Shown: piece after piece, positions 11,930-22,812 of the stretch | How the letters are laid out: each line of letters begins with the position of its first letter | How positions within the stretch are numbered: the stretch's first letter is position 1 | Assembly (NCBI GenBank): GCA_030280995.1 | Contig: JASXTE010000002.1 | Span: 8,324,183 to 8,388,182 of the forward strand | DNA from: Hemileia vastatrix | Lineage: Eukaryota > Basidiomycota > Pucciniomycetes > Pucciniales > Zaghouaniaceae | Direction: 5' to 3' | Length of the DNA: 64,000 bases | Position numbers and translations under genes: made by a program | Notes under the pieces: model-generated | Seen by the model: only the letters and a program-made list of their open reading frames with translations | What the model was told of the DNA's origin: nothing | Database searches by the model: none

Positions 11930-12370
11930 CCAGTTTAGAGTCTTAGTGGACAGTGATAAATTAAAAGATTGAATTGAGTTATCCAAACAAGATTGACATT
12001 CCAGTTTTAAGTCTTGGAGGACCAAACATAAAATTGATTGCCAGTTTATGGTCTTGGTGGACCAAAGATCGTTTAGGTGCATAAATAACTTGATAAATTC
12101 CTAAATAAGGCCTAGGCTTGACCAAAGATTGAATAAATTTGATAATCCAGTTTAATGTCATAGTGGACCAAAAATTTGATCGACAAGTAATCCAGTATAA
12201 GGCCATAGTGGACCAATGAATGTTGAATTATCCTGCAGACATTAATTTTCCAGTTAAAAGTCATAGTGGACTAAACAATGAATGAACTACCAGTTTAAAG
12301 TCATGGTGGACCAAACATTTGATCAATAAGAAATCCAGTTTAAGGTCATGGTGGACCTAACATTTGATTG
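11930..12370. repeat. Dispersed hairpin motif, degenerate array in element 1
   Basis: About nine copies of CCAGTTTA-(about 1 nt)-NSTC-(6 nt)-GASN are spaced 40-60 bases apart. Examples are GGTC TTGGTG GACC near 12046, AGTC ATAGTG GACT near 12258 and GGTC ATGGTG GACC near 12343. The same array occurs in element 2 at 53880-54345. The region is non-coding. Confidence 0.8.
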
Positions 12371-12427
12371 ATAAATAAAAAATCCGTCTCCAAAAATATC
12401 CATAAAATCTTGAACATCCTTGAAATT

Positions 12428-12815
12428 CAGTTTAAAGTCTTGAAGGACTAACAGCTCCAATATAAAATCTTTAATGACAGTCTTGAAATTTAGCCAGTTT
12501 AAAGTCTTGGAGGACTAACAGCTCCAAAATTTGTATAAAACCCTTAAGGAAAGTCTTGAACAGTAGCCAGTTTAAAGTCTTGGAGGACTAACAGATCCAA
12601 AATACGTGTAAAAAACCTTAAAGAATGTCTTGAACAGTAGCCAGTTTAAAGTCTTGGAGGACTAACAGATCCAAAATACGTATAAAAAACCTTAAAGAAC
12701 GTCTTGAACAGTAGCCAGTTTAAAGTCTTGGAGGACTAACAGTTCCAAAATACGTATAAAAAACCTTAAAGAATGTCTTGAACAGTAGCCAGTTTAAAGT
12801 CTTGGAGGACTAACA
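12428..12815. repeat. Tandem array of 73-74-bp units built on the hairpin motif
   Basis: Six units start at about 12428, 12495, 12568, 12642, 12716 and 12790. Each contains CAGTTTAAAGTCTTG and GAGGACTAACAG, so the stem is AGTC/GACT. The spacer is AT-rich (ATACGTATAAAAAACCTTAAA). It lies where element 2 carries its zf2 gene. Confidence 0.85.
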
Positions 12816-12839
12816 GCTGTCTTGAAGTAAAATCCCATA

Positions 12840-13227
12840 GGTATTGAGTTCCCCTAGACCCTGTTTCCTGTCAAAACTAAATGAATAAAACTAAAAAAGA
12901 ATGAAAACTAAAAAAAATAAAACTGAGAAATATAATAATTTTGATTTAACTAATTAATTTTTTTTATTTTATTATTTTATTTGTTTTTTATTTTTTTTTA
13001 TAATTATTTTATTTTTTTAGTTATTTTATTATTTATTTATTTATTTATTTTATTTATTTTTATTTATTTTTTTTATTTTTTTTTTTACCATTTAAAATAA
13101 AAGATTTTTTTAAAAAGATAGTTTTGAAATAAAAGTTAAAATTTAATTTTTAAAGAAAGATAAACAAATGTGAAAAGAAAGATAAAAAAAATTAATAAAA
13201 AAATTTTTAAAATAAAATTTTAAAAGA
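12840..13227. other. Low-complexity A/T tract in element 1
   Basis: Runs of TTTATTT and AAATAAA (strongest at 12950-13085) match the tract at 55540-55790 in element 2 and 40800-40920 in element 4. No gene is present. Confidence 0.8.
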
Positions 13228-13690
13228 TGCCCCCCGGCTATTTGATGAGCTGTACCCTCGAAATCATACCAACATCCAAGTGCAACTTGATGTGGTTACA
13301 CAATTCAAGAAATTGAAAAGAAAATAAAATAAATGAAAGTTTTTAGAAGATAATTTTTATAATGATGATCACTGGGTGGGCTCCCTCCAATTTATAAAAA
13401 TAATTAGAGACCACCACTGAGCATCACCTTTACAATAATCCATAATATATATTAAAGAAAAGAAATCACAATCTAACATAAAAAAATCAAAAACAAAATA
13501 GAATAAAAGAATCTTGAATCCGGCGTTGAGAGAGGTGTCTCTTGATTCGTTCCAGTTTATAGTCTTAGTGGACTTCCTATAATTAAAAGACAAAGCCAGG
13601 GTTCAACTAGAAAGAGAAAAATTTTTGGAAATGAAAATTATGGGGTAATTGTGTATAGAGAAGCCAGCCCATCAATTACCCCCACACTTG
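13228..13690 (-). promoter_or_regulatory. Conserved hairpin-rich 3' non-coding module of element 1
   Basis: Read in element sense, this holds four pieces in order. The first is a hairpin with arms GGGGTAATTG and CAATTACCCC (13642-13682). The second is one copy of the AGTC/GACT motif (about 13551-13577). The third is a long imperfect hairpin around CACTGGGTGG / CCACCACTG (13363-13428). The fourth is a CCACATC/GATGTGG hairpin with GCTCATCAA (13228-13307). The same pieces in the same order follow pol in element 2 (55905-56361) and, at much lower identity, in element 4 (39790-40690). A role in RNA (3' end, export, dimerisation or packaging) is inference. Confidence 0.65.
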
Positions 13691-13899
13691 CCAATATTAA
13701 ATTAAGAAGGTTCCCCTGTGAACACTTCTTCCAATAAATTTTTTAAAATTTATCCAACACTATCTTCACCCATATTTTAATAATTTTAAATTTTGAAAAT
13801 TTTAAAGATGGTTTTCTTGCATTTTGTTAAGTTTCATCACAGTTTCGTCGCCCATATGCGGTGTAACGACAGTAAATTATTTTTGATAAAAAAAAAGAT

Positions 13900-14155
13900 A
13901 GTTTATCCTCCTTGCGGAGGTCGATAAGGTTTTTATAAACATCATAGTTTATCCTCATTGCGGAGAGATCCATAAAATTTTGTAGATATCATAGTTTATC
14001 CTCGTTGCGGAGGTCATCATAAAATTTTGTTGGTATTATAGTTTATCCTCATTGCGGAGGTATCCATAAAATTTCGTTGATATCATAGTTTATCCTCATT
14101 GCGGAGGAATCCATAAAATTTGATAAATGTCATAGTTTATCCTCGTTGCAGAGGT
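13900..14155. repeat. Hairpin-motif array at the end of element-1 pol (CCTC/GAGG type)
   Basis: Six copies of AGTTTATCCTC-NTTGC(G/A)-GAGG are spaced about 45-55 bases apart. The last copy lies inside the pol frame, where it encodes the terminal residues NEDKL. The other five lie downstream of the stop. Element 2 keeps three copies at 56582-56693. Confidence 0.85.
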
Positions 14156-15230
14156 ATACTTCGGCACTCCTGGTGCCTCTAGGATAGAACCGTTTCACTT
14201 GATCGGCCGCTACCCTCTTCTTCAATACTACTCCATCCAACTCTTCTAGCACATATGAACCGCCAGAAACTTGCTCCTTAACTTTATACAGTCCATTCCA
14301 CCTATCTGAAAACATTTTTCCCCACTGAATTTCCAAACTCCTATTATACACCAAGACCATATCACCTGGGTTCAAAGGTTTCCTTAATTGATGTGCCAAC
14401 CGCTCATCCCAATATCTAACTGATTGGTTTCTGATCTTCATCATCTGCGAATATGCCCTTTCTAAATATTCTTCTTTCTTTTCTAGCTGCATCATTCTTG
14501 CACACAATAATTCTTCAGTAGTTTTGAACGTGTCCCAGTCAACTCCAAGATATGATTCAGCTTCTAAATCAACTGGTAAAACTGCTTTCTGTCCAAAAAA
14601 AAGTTCATAAGGTGAAAATCCGGTTGTCCTTTTGGCAGTGATTCGATCAGCAAATAAAACTAAAGGTAAATAGTGCCTCCACTTTTCGGCACTTGTCCCA
14701 CACATTTTAACTAAAGCATCCTTGATAACTTGATGCCCTCTTTCAACCATGCCTTCAGCTTCAGGATAATATGGGGTTGCTACCCTAACATTTGATCCAA
14801 CTTTCAATACGGCCTCTTTAAACTCTGTCCCAAATTCAGGACCTCCATCTACCGTTACCAACTTCATCACCCCATACCTATATACCCAATTATTCAAAAA
14901 AAATTCTGCCACATTTTTGGCAGTTAAATTAATAAGAGGCGCTGCCTCTACCCAACCAGATAAATCATCTCTGGCCACAATTAAATATTTATACCGTCCC
15001 TCTTTTATATGAACGGCATCTAAACTAACTCTTCCAAAGAGCGTATATTCACCAGTTTTGCGTCCAGGTTCTTTTGGCCTTAAATAACTTCATCTTTGAC
15101 ATTCTTCGCATGACTGAACCCACTGTTTGACATCAATCTTCATGCCAGGCCACCAAAATCGATCAGAAATTCTTCTAAACGTTTCTCCAACGCCTCTATG
15201 CCCGAGATCTTCATGCAGTGATTTCAAAAC
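14130..15230 (-). pseudogene. Ty3 integrase, element 1
   Basis: The main frame 14978-14130 contains VDGGPEFG, the middle catalytic Asp, and EGMVERGHQVIKDALVK, the catalytic Glu. Near its C-terminus RWNGLYKVKEQVSGGSYVLEELDG corresponds to the GPY/F module, here with L for P. The zinc-binding part (HEDLGHRG...CEEC) and the first Asp (SLDAVHIKEG) lie upstream at 15230-14980. A TGA near 15090 replaces an Arg codon that is CGA in element 2. The enzyme would insert the cDNA into chromosomal DNA. It is probably inactive because of the stop. Confidence 0.85.
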
Positions 15231-15233
15231 TAA

Positions 15234-16170
15234 TTATTGCCCCTTCTGTTGAGTTATAACTACTTGAGGATTTGGATACCTCCTCCTCATTAAACGTCGA
15301 CCAGATAGGTAAAACATAGTTGACTTCCTCTTGATAGCCACTAATTCATTGTCTTCACAATCTTCTGGCCTCTCTAAAGTCAACAAATATTTGACTAACA
15401 AAAAATAAAAACCAGTCTGACCCCAGACTTCATCTTGAAAATCGATTAATATAACATCAATAGGGACTTCTCTATCACCAATATCACCTGCACATGAATG
15501 AGCCAATAATCTTTGACCCCTAAATAAATCTTTAATTGAGCTATGTCGATGTTTTTCTTCTGAACCTTTGGATCCTTCGTAAACCGTATTTGAAAATACC
15601 TCTTTCTATTTATCCACCTTTTTATTTAAATTCTCTAATTCTCCAACATATACACCATTCCTTAATTTAATACTATCCCACACTACCAATCCATCTTCCT
15701 CTACATACACCACATCTTCTTCTACCTCCTTTCTACTGAATTTATCTACACCTTTTCCAACACCTTTATTAACATAAAAACTATTTCAGTTTATCCTCTT
15801 GGTGGAGGTCATCATCACCATAATCTAAACACAATAGTCCTGCCAGTTTAACCTCATGGGGGAGGTATGGAAACTCTTCAGCTCCTTTAGTACTGGCTTT
15901 GATAATAGGTATATCTTCATCGAACTCTTCTGAGTCTGAATCTTCTTCAGTGGGTGGTCTGCTTGATAAACCATCTGGCATAGTAAAAGTTTTGCCAGGC
16001 TTATGAACTAAATCAAACAAAAAATGTTGAATAAAAGCTACCCATCTCGTCATGGGTGCATTCGGTAAACTTGGGGAATTAATCATCTGGATTAACGATT
16101 TTGCATCCACTTGCAACTCAAAATGTTGCCCCCACAAAATATGCTGAAGTTTCTTCAGTATTATTGCCAC
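15234..16170 (-). pseudogene. Pol segment between RNase H and integrase, element 1
   Basis: The first frame (16170-15781) begins with the end of RNase H (LQVDAKSLIQMINSPSLPNAPMTRW) and KPGKTFTMPDGLS, typical of Ty3 Pol after the RNase H core. It then has an acidic stretch (EEDSDSEEFDEDIP) and two hairpin-motif copies encoding LPHEVKLAG and LHQEDKLK. After several stops the frame 15506-15234 (GDREVPIDVILIDFQDEVWGQTGFYFLLVKYLLTLERPED) forms a conserved domain before the integrase zinc finger, also seen in elements 2, 3 and 4. I do not know its function. Confidence 0.75.
15787..15866. repeat. Two hairpin-motif copies in element-1 pol
   Basis: On the plus strand the copies read CAGTTTATCCTC-TTGGTG-GAGG and CAGTTTAACCTC-ATGGGG-GAGG. 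They encode LHQEDKL and LPHEVKL in the pol frame. The equivalent pair lies at 58326-58405 in element 2. Confidence 0.85.
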
Positions 16171-16179
16171 ACCACATAA

Positions 16180-17817
16180 TTACAATTTTGGTTGAGAATA
16201 TCTTGATTTGACCTCAGTAAATACTACAGATTCATACCTAACTGGCCTGATGTAACCAGCTTTATCCATCTGAGACAAAACTGCCCCAGCAGCAACCTGA
16301 CTTGAGTCAACTGCTAAATAAATTCTGCCAGCATCTTTTCCATAATCCAACTTTTGCAGGACTAAATCCTTCCCTACAACCTCCTTCAACTTCACAAACA
16401 CCTTCTCACACTCTTCATCCCACTCCCAGTCTGCATCCTTTCTCGTTAACCGTCTCAATGGAGCTGCCAATGAAGAAAAGTCCTTAATAAACATTCTAAC
16501 ATATACGCAAACACCTAAAAACCCTCTGACTTCGGCCGTATTCTTGGGTCTTGGCCAGGACTGAATTTTGTTAACTTTCTTCTTGGACATAATCCTACCC
16601 TCTCTACATACCACATGGCCTAATATTTCTAAGGCTGGCACACAACATGAAAATTTTGAACCTGAAATATTTAATCCAGCCTCTTCAATTCTAGACAAGA
16701 TTCTTTCTAATGTAATTGCAAACTCCCAAATGAATTTGCGTATCCCAGGATTCTCTTCCAACACCTGGTTATCATAGTTGGTTGTTGGTCCCTTAATTCC
16801 TCCATCATCTATAAAGATTCCAGCATATTGTGGAATTTTGTCTTGAAGGATCCAAGCCATCTGAGCTTGATAAACTGCAACTGAATTTGTTGCTCCTTGA
16901 GGTAATCTTGTTAACTGTAAACTTCCAAGTGGCATATCGAATGTAGTGAGAGGCCTTGAGTCCGGATGTAACTCTCTCTCATCATATCCACCCATAATAT
17001 CTCCCAAACCATAACACACTCTCCCTGCAAATGCTTCAACAAACTCCTCAGCACTAGGTGGTATCCCAGCATCCTTTATTGTAACCCTATTTAATTCCCT
17101 AAGATCATGAACAACTCTAAGCTTGCCATTCGTTTTCTTGATACAAAATACCGGACTAGAATAACTTGATGTTGATTGCTCATACAGTCCAGTGCGTATC
17201 CGTTCTCTGACAACTTCAATATAGGCTTCTTTTAATGCAGCCGGAATAGGAATTGGTTTCTGCTGCCACGGTTCATGAAATACCACAGGAATCTTGTAAG
17301 GCTCCCCATAGGAATGCTTCAACACACCCCTCTCCTCTTCTACAAAAGCAATGGCCTTCTCTCGCTTGACCATCACACCCAACAACAACTTCTTCTCTTC
17401 TCCAGACAACCAACCATCAGGTCCAAAATTAACAACACCCAGTCTCTCAAAAGTGATTCTTGACGTCTCAGAAAATTCAGGCGGATTCTTTACCAAGGGA
17501 ATTTCATAAGGATCTCTTGATAACCTTGGTCTTCTCAAAGGTGGATTTAACTCAGCAGGTAGTGGTTCATTAATATGTTGAACTTTATTTGCTACCTTCT
17601 TATATTTGGCTGCGTCCACATCTAAATAAACTTGAGGTAAAACATTTTCTTTTGTATTGCCATTAAAAATTTCATCAAATGAATCTTCTTCATCGCCAGA
17701 ATAGGAATAAGAAAAATTAGAAAAATATTTTATTTCATTTTTAAATTTTACCCTTTTCTCCTTTCCCTCGTCTAATTTATAAACAGATTTTCCAACACCT
17801 TTGCTTCCCTTATCCAA
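16180..17817 (-). pseudogene. Ty3 reverse transcriptase and RNase H, element 1
   Basis: This 545-residue open frame contains the reverse transcriptase blocks in order: YSSPVFCIKKTNGKLRVVHDLRELN, LPQGATNSVAVYQ and the catalytic FIDD. Then come EILGHVV...KIQSWPRPKN and the start of RNase H (LAVDSSQVAAGAVLSQ). The frame stops at 16180 (TAA for Glu, compared with element 2), just after SQPKL. Upstream it is shifted relative to the linker frame 17772-18395 by a one-base deletion near 17828. This is one of the longest open Pol frames in the window, so this copy is younger than elements 3-5. Confidence 0.88.
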
Positions 17818-18480
17818 CAGTAAATCACCGTAAAGAAAGTTGGCAGTTTAACCTCTTGCTGGAGGACCGGAATTGAATTTTCACAAAAATTATTTTTTTG
17901 TGTTTTAATTATACTAAGATTTTTTATTGTGTTTTGATGTGATATTTGCAGTTTACCCTCTTGCTGGAGGTCCTTAATAGAAGGAGATAATTTCAGTTTA
18001 ACCTCTTGCTGGAGGTCCAAAATAGAAGGAGATACTTGCAGTTTAGCCTCTTGCTGGAGGTCCGGAACAACCTTTTCACATAAATTATTTTTTTGTGTTT
18101 TAATTATACTGAGATTTTTAATTGTGTTTTGATGTGATATTTGCAGTTTACCCTCTTGCTGGAGGTCCAAAATAGAAGGAGATAATTGCAGTTTAACCTC
18201 TTGCTGGAGGTCATAAAACATACCCATCCAATTTTTATCCAACGTAATTTGGCCCATTTTGCCTTTTTCACCATTTTTAAATTTAATAGAAAAACAGGGT
18301 AAATCCAATAAACATATAGAAAAGTCCAAAACGTATTTGCACTCCAAAGTAATATTAACAGAAAATAATTGAGAATCCACTTGAATGATCTCCAAGTGAG
18401 CTGACCTATTGCAATCCGGGATCTCATCCTGAGGAGAGATTACAACATTAGAGTGATCAGCCCCTGCTACCCCAAAAAAT
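17772..18480 (-). pseudogene. Pol N-terminal linker with repeated LQQEVKLQ, element 1
   Basis: Right after the -1 slippery site (18473-18479) the Pol frame reads GVAGADHSNVVISPQDEIPDC. A conserved segment with VDSQLFSVNITLECKYVLDF follows. The next part contains six repeats of the type DLQQEVKLQ, each encoded by a copy of the hairpin motif. Such a linker between protease and reverse transcriptase is not usual for Ty3 elements as I know them. The frame ends at 17772 after a one-base shift. The Harbinger element is inserted at its very start. Confidence 0.7.
17844..18211. repeat. Hairpin-motif array inside the pol linker of element 1
   Basis: Six copies of CAGTTTANCCTC-TTGCTG-GAGG lie at about 17844, 17950, 17995, 18040, 18144 and 18189. 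Two larger units of about 190 bases (with TTATTTTTTTGTGTTTTAATT) are recognisable. Within coding sequence every copy gives LQQE(V/G/A)KLQ or close variants. Confidence 0.9.
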
Positions 18481-18831
18481 AGGGGGTATCAATGTTGACC
18501 GATCCGCAATTAAATTAATTGCGTAAAATAATCTGCATACCCCAATTATCTTCCGCAATTATTTTTGCTAATAATTGGGTTATTAGACACTTTACGTGTC
18601 AATGTTCACCTCTTATCCGACATTTATTTACTCAATTTTCCATAACCACATCTTGGACAACTTTCTGGATATCCCAGCCTTCTACCTTGCTGCGCACTTC
18701 CATTCTCATCCCATCCTGTTCATTCTATCCACTCAGAATTTCTCCCCATTTCATCTATTTGATTCTTCTCCTTTTCATCTCGCTATCTCATCTGCTTGTT
18801 TCTGCTCCTTTTCATCTTCATTTATAATAAC

Positions 18832-20229
18832 ATGCCTCGTCATCCTAGATCTTCTCAAAGGCAGCTATCACCCAGTTGTTCTTCAATTCCCACTACTTCC
18901 TCTTTTCCCCGCTCAGCCAAGAAATCAAAGACTGTTCAATTAAAAAAAGATGATCATCTCATTCTTATCAACTGGCTGAAAACCAAATCTAACTTTGATT
19001 CTTGTTTTGGTACTGAGTATGCAACTAAAGTGGGACGGCCCCCAGCATCAAAAGCTAATGGCTATCTTCTAATGGCAAATGAATTATGGAATAAGACCAA
19101 GGGAAGGATTGATCTTTTGCCTAAACAGATGTCTGAACGCTTCAAGCATTATCGAGCAAAATACAAGAAGGCAAAGGCTCTTTCATCTTCCACTGGTTTT
19201 GGGGTTACTGACATTGATATAACTAAGGGTATAAAATCCATAGACAATAAACTTGATTCTTTATGTCCTTACTTTAAAGAGATGGATGCAATCTTTGGAG
19301 AGCGAGCCGATGTTAATCCTGTAAACATGTTGGATGGAGAAGATCCTATCTCCGAACATGATGTCGAAGCAAATCTTTTCCCATCCTCTTCCTCCACTCA
19401 AGCCTCCCCTCTTCTAAATTCTACGAATCTAGATAGCTTTGCTATTGATCCTATTGGCGATTTAACCCAACCCAATCTAACTCAGGTCTGTTTCTTTTAT
19501 CTTATCAATTCTATTTTTTTATTTACTTATATTTTTCTTATTTCTTAAAAGGCTGATGAACAAACCCAGGATCCTCAATCAACTGAGTCTGAAGCTAGTG
19601 ACAATGATGAGGAGGAAAATGCTACGTTGAACAAAAAGAGAAGGGCTTCAACTAGTCTAAATTTCCTCTCCCAAAGAAGACAAAAAAGTGATACTTCATC
19701 ACAAACACCTTTTTCTTCGATGGAACAGTTTTTAGAGAAACGTGATGCTGGTAAGTGATATCATACCTCTTATTACTTTACTCTGCTTTTCTTCTACTTT
19801 ATGTTAATTTTTATTCTCACTCTAGAACAAGTGGAAATTGCTAAAGAGACACTGAGCTTTGAAAAGAAGAAATACGAGCTCTCTTTAAGGAGGGATGACA
19901 GAGTACAAGATTTGGAAGAGAGGAAGTATGAGCTCTCCTTACGGAAGGATGATCGGATCCAAGATTTGGAGGAGAAGAAGTTTGAGCTCTCTTTACAGAA
20001 GGATGGTAGGGCCCAAGATTTGGAGGAGAAGAAGTTTGAGTTAACTCTTAGTATTGAAAAATCCAAAAATAAGGAAAAAACACTCGAGCATCAAAACTTA
20101 ATGGAACAGATGAAGTATAAGCATGATCTCCAAGAAAGTTCTAAAAAGAAAGATTTCTTGATCGAATGCATTAAAGCAAACAAATCTGTTGAAGAAATAG
20201 AACGTTTAATGAAATTTTTTGTTGACTAG
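18832..20229 (+). CDS. Harbinger partner protein, divergent Myb/SANT-like with C-terminal coiled coil
   Basis: Three exons join in frame: 18832-19485, 19552-19750 and 19826-20229. The introns are GT-AG, 66 and 75 nt long. The ATG at 18832 is the first in the frame. Residues about 40-125 (KDDHLILINWLKTKSNFDSCFG...MSERFKHYRAKYKKAKAL) look like the trihelix/Myb-like DNA-binding domain that accompanies PIF/Harbinger transposases. A basic KKRR stretch lies in exon 2. Exon 3 encodes a long charged coiled coil with three repeats of about 22 residues (KYELSLRKDDRIQDLEE). In this superfamily the partner protein binds the transposon ends and helps nuclear import of the transposase. No stop interrupts the spliced frame. 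Confidence 0.85.
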
Positions 20230-21014
20230 TTTCTTTTATTTCTTTCACACTTCATGTGTTCATATTTATTTGTACATAAATTTTACAATTATTTTCTGTA
20301 TTTCTTGAAATATCGTATTTTAATGATAAATATTCTTTTTTTAAATAAAATTTTCAAGTCTCCTTTGAAAATTTGACAATCCCCCACCCCTGGATTTTTT
20401 TGAAGTAAGGGGTGGGTATCACAAAAATTCTTTCATGTCATGAATCTTGAAAGTTTTATATGAAAATTTGGCTTTACTACCCCCTGCATTTTACCGGTAT
20501 CCTAAAAATTCTTACATGTCAAGAATTTCACAAGTCTTATAAAAAATTTTGGCACAACCCCTCATGGATTTTATTGAAGTAAGGGACGGGTATCACAAAA
20601 ATATTTACAAGTCAAAAAAATTCTATATCTCACCAGGCAATATGGGGGGCGGACTTGCTAGCAAGTCCGCAACCTTGAACCCTAATTCATATCTTTTTGT
20701 GCCCAAATTGAATTAGTGATGAAACCACCAAGAAAAAATATTGACATTCTGGTGAACTCAATATGAATATAACTTGAACATTTAATGAAGCATAGGAAAT
20801 AATACTTTGAACAAATCTTGAGATATAAAGAATGAGATTTTTTTATAGAAATTTTAATACAGTGCAGATCACACTCAAATTAATCTGAAAAATACATATT
20901 TAAAACTATTTAAGCAGTTTCTTTGCAATTTTTAAAAAAAAGAACAGCAATGTATAGATCCAAATGTAGATTTTTATTATATTTAAGTAAATGAAGAGAA
21001 TAAAAGTATAGGAG
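20230..21014. other. Harbinger interior, short direct repeats, no gene
   Basis: Between 20380 and 20600 a block of about 90 bases with GATTTTATTGAAGTAAGGG(A)CGGGTATCACAAAAAT is repeated two to three times in decayed form. A truncated MITE end lies at 20631. No coding frame is supported. Confidence 0.5.
20631..20690 (+). mobile_element. Isolated end of the same MITE family as 8177-8437
   Basis: CACCAGGCAATATGGGGGGC starts a copy of the TIR, followed by a perfect 22-bp palindrome with the core GACTTGCTAGCAAGTC (20649-20670) and CAACCTTG. No second end was found within the next kilobase, so this is a truncated copy inside the Harbinger transposon. Confidence 0.65.
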
Positions 21015-21623
21015 TTGTGGATTTTTAGGATTCAAGGAATTTCTGTGCCCACTCTTTGTAACATATTTTATATATTTTATATTTTTTGTATATTTGTATT
21101 ACTATCTTCTTTTATTGTCTTTTTTTACTCCCTCTCAAGAATACCCACTCTTTTCCCTTTGAAATATTTCTTTATCCTCACCTCATCCTTCTCCCCAACC
21201 TTTTCACTCCCTTTGTCATCATTTTCAACCCCTATCCACATTTTCCTCTCCCTCTCCACACCTCTCTACCCCTCTCCTCTCCTCTCCTTCCAGTTCGCTT
21301 ACCTCCCCATTTCTCCCTAACACTTTATTTTTATATACAGAAATAGCGACTGGGTTGAAAGGGAGGAAATTGGGGTTCAAGAATTGTGGAGGCGAGGTAA
21401 AGGGGAGGAATGGGGCTACAAGGGTTGGAAAGGCTGGAGAGAGGGGTGAGGAAGGATATATGGGGTAGCAAAAAGGTTGGGAAAGAGTTGTAAGGGAAGA
21501 TTAAGGGTTCCGAGGCATTTTAAATGAAGAAAAGGGTCTGGGAGAGGTTGAGAGGGGTGAAATGGGGATCAAAAGAGGATGGCATACAATGGGGCTGGGA
21601 GGATAGCGAAAGGCATGGGGAGA
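21015..21623. other. Strand-asymmetric pyrimidine-rich then purine-rich tract
   Basis: The plus strand is very T/C-rich from 21040 to 21330 (CTCCTCTCCTCTCCTTCC) and G/A-rich from 21350 to 21620. The short frames here are composition artefacts. No gene is supported. Confidence 0.6.
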
Positions 21624-22059
21624 GAAGACAAGCATGTGTTGATAGAATTGAAAGGGATGGAGATTGGTGCAAACAGAGTGTGAAAATAGGAGGATGAACT
21701 CTGTTCTTCGGGCGAAGAACAGAGTTCACTTCCATAAAATATTAGCTGAAACATAGTTTTCAATTCTGTAAAAACAGTTGAGAAGACAAGCATGTGTTGA
21801 TAGAATTGAAAGGGATGGAGATTGGTGCAAACAGAGTGTGAAAATAGGAGGATGAACTCTGTTCTTCGGGCGAAGAACAGAGTTCACTTCCATAAAATAT
21901 TAGCTGAAACATAGTTTTCAATTCTGTAAAAACAGTTGAAAGACAAGCATGTGTGATAGAATTGAAAGGGATGGAGATTGGTGCAAACAGAGTGTGAAAA
22001 TAGGAGGATGAACTCTGTTCTTCGGGCGAAGAACAGAGTTCACTTCCATAAAATATTAG
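21624..22059. repeat. 157-bp tandem repeat with a 34-nt palindrome
   Basis: There are almost three units, starting at about 21624, 21782 and 21940. Each contains a perfect inverted repeat (21695-21728, 21853-21886, 22009-22042) with 16-nt arms from TGAACTCTG to GTTCTTCG and a two-base centre GG. The units are nearly identical, which suggests recent amplification. Confidence 0.92.
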
Positions 22060-22320
22060 CTTGTGGGTAAAGAGAGGTGAAGGGGGGGGTTTGAGGCGCC
22101 AAAAGAGAGGTGAAGGGGGGGGTTTGAGGGACATAAAGAGAGGGGAAGGGGGGAGTATTGAAGCACCTAAAAAGAGGGGAAAGGGGGTGATGAGGGACCT
22201 AAAGAGGGGGGAAAGGGGGGATTTGAGGCAGCTAAAAAGGGGGTAAAAAGGGGGTCAGAGACAGGTAAAGAGAGGGAAAAAGGGGGGCCTTGAGGATCAT
22301 AAAGAGAGGTGAAGGAGAGA
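22060..22320 (+). repeat. G-rich minisatellite
   Basis: About seven degenerate units of 33-38 bases follow the pattern AAAGAGAGG(T/G)GAAGGGGGG plus TTTGAGG. Several G runs of five to eight bases lie on the plus strand, so G-quadruplex formation is possible. The 61-codon frame here simply reads the repeat. Confidence 0.85.
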
Positions 22321-22450
22321 AAAAAAACAAAAAAATAAAAAGATAAAAAAGAGAAAAAAGCAAAACAAAAATTAGTTTACCCTAGAACAAAAATAATAGA
22401 AGCACTTACAAAAAAAACAAAAAAACCAAAAAAAAAGCAAAAAAAAAGCA

Positions 22451-22481
<31 letters not shown>

Positions 22482-22812
22482 ATCATGATTAGCAAATAAA
22501 AAACCATGAAAAAAGAAAAAAAATGACCTACCTGGTGAGTTGAGTTGAGAAAATAAATGCAACCAAAATATTTGAGGGATGTTTGAGGAGAATAGGAAAA
22601 GGATATGAGTGATGAATGAAAAAAAAAATCACTGACAAAATATGCGATTTCATGTTGAGGAAGTGAAAGAAAACCAATGAGCAATCCAAAAAAAAGATAT
22701 TCACCGTAAATTCAAAAAAAAAATGAATATGCAACAAACCAAAATACAAAACCAAGTGATTAAAGTACACAAAGAGGACATTTGGAAAGTATGAAAACAT
22801 AAAAATTAAAAA
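22321..22812. other. A-rich simple repeats, no gene
   Basis: GCAAAAAAAA is repeated about five times at 22430-22480, within generally A-rich sequence on the plus strand. This is the 3' flank of the transposase gene, which lies on the other strand. Confidence 0.6.

Noticed and set aside
12428..12815. CRISPR-like array of regular repeats and spacers
   Set aside because: The spacers are themselves near-identical between units, the period is 73-74 bp and the context is a eukaryotic retroelement. It is a tandem repeat.
21015..21346. Overlapping frames 21015-21346 (Ser/Pro/Phe-rich) as a gene
   Set aside because: The sequence is a pyrimidine-rich tract with overlapping frames of the same low complexity and no start or splice context.
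22061..22246. Small Lys/Gly/Arg-rich protein (KRGEGGGLRR repeats)
   Set aside because: The frame only reads the G-rich minisatellite; the unit length is not a multiple of three throughout and the frame has no gene context.
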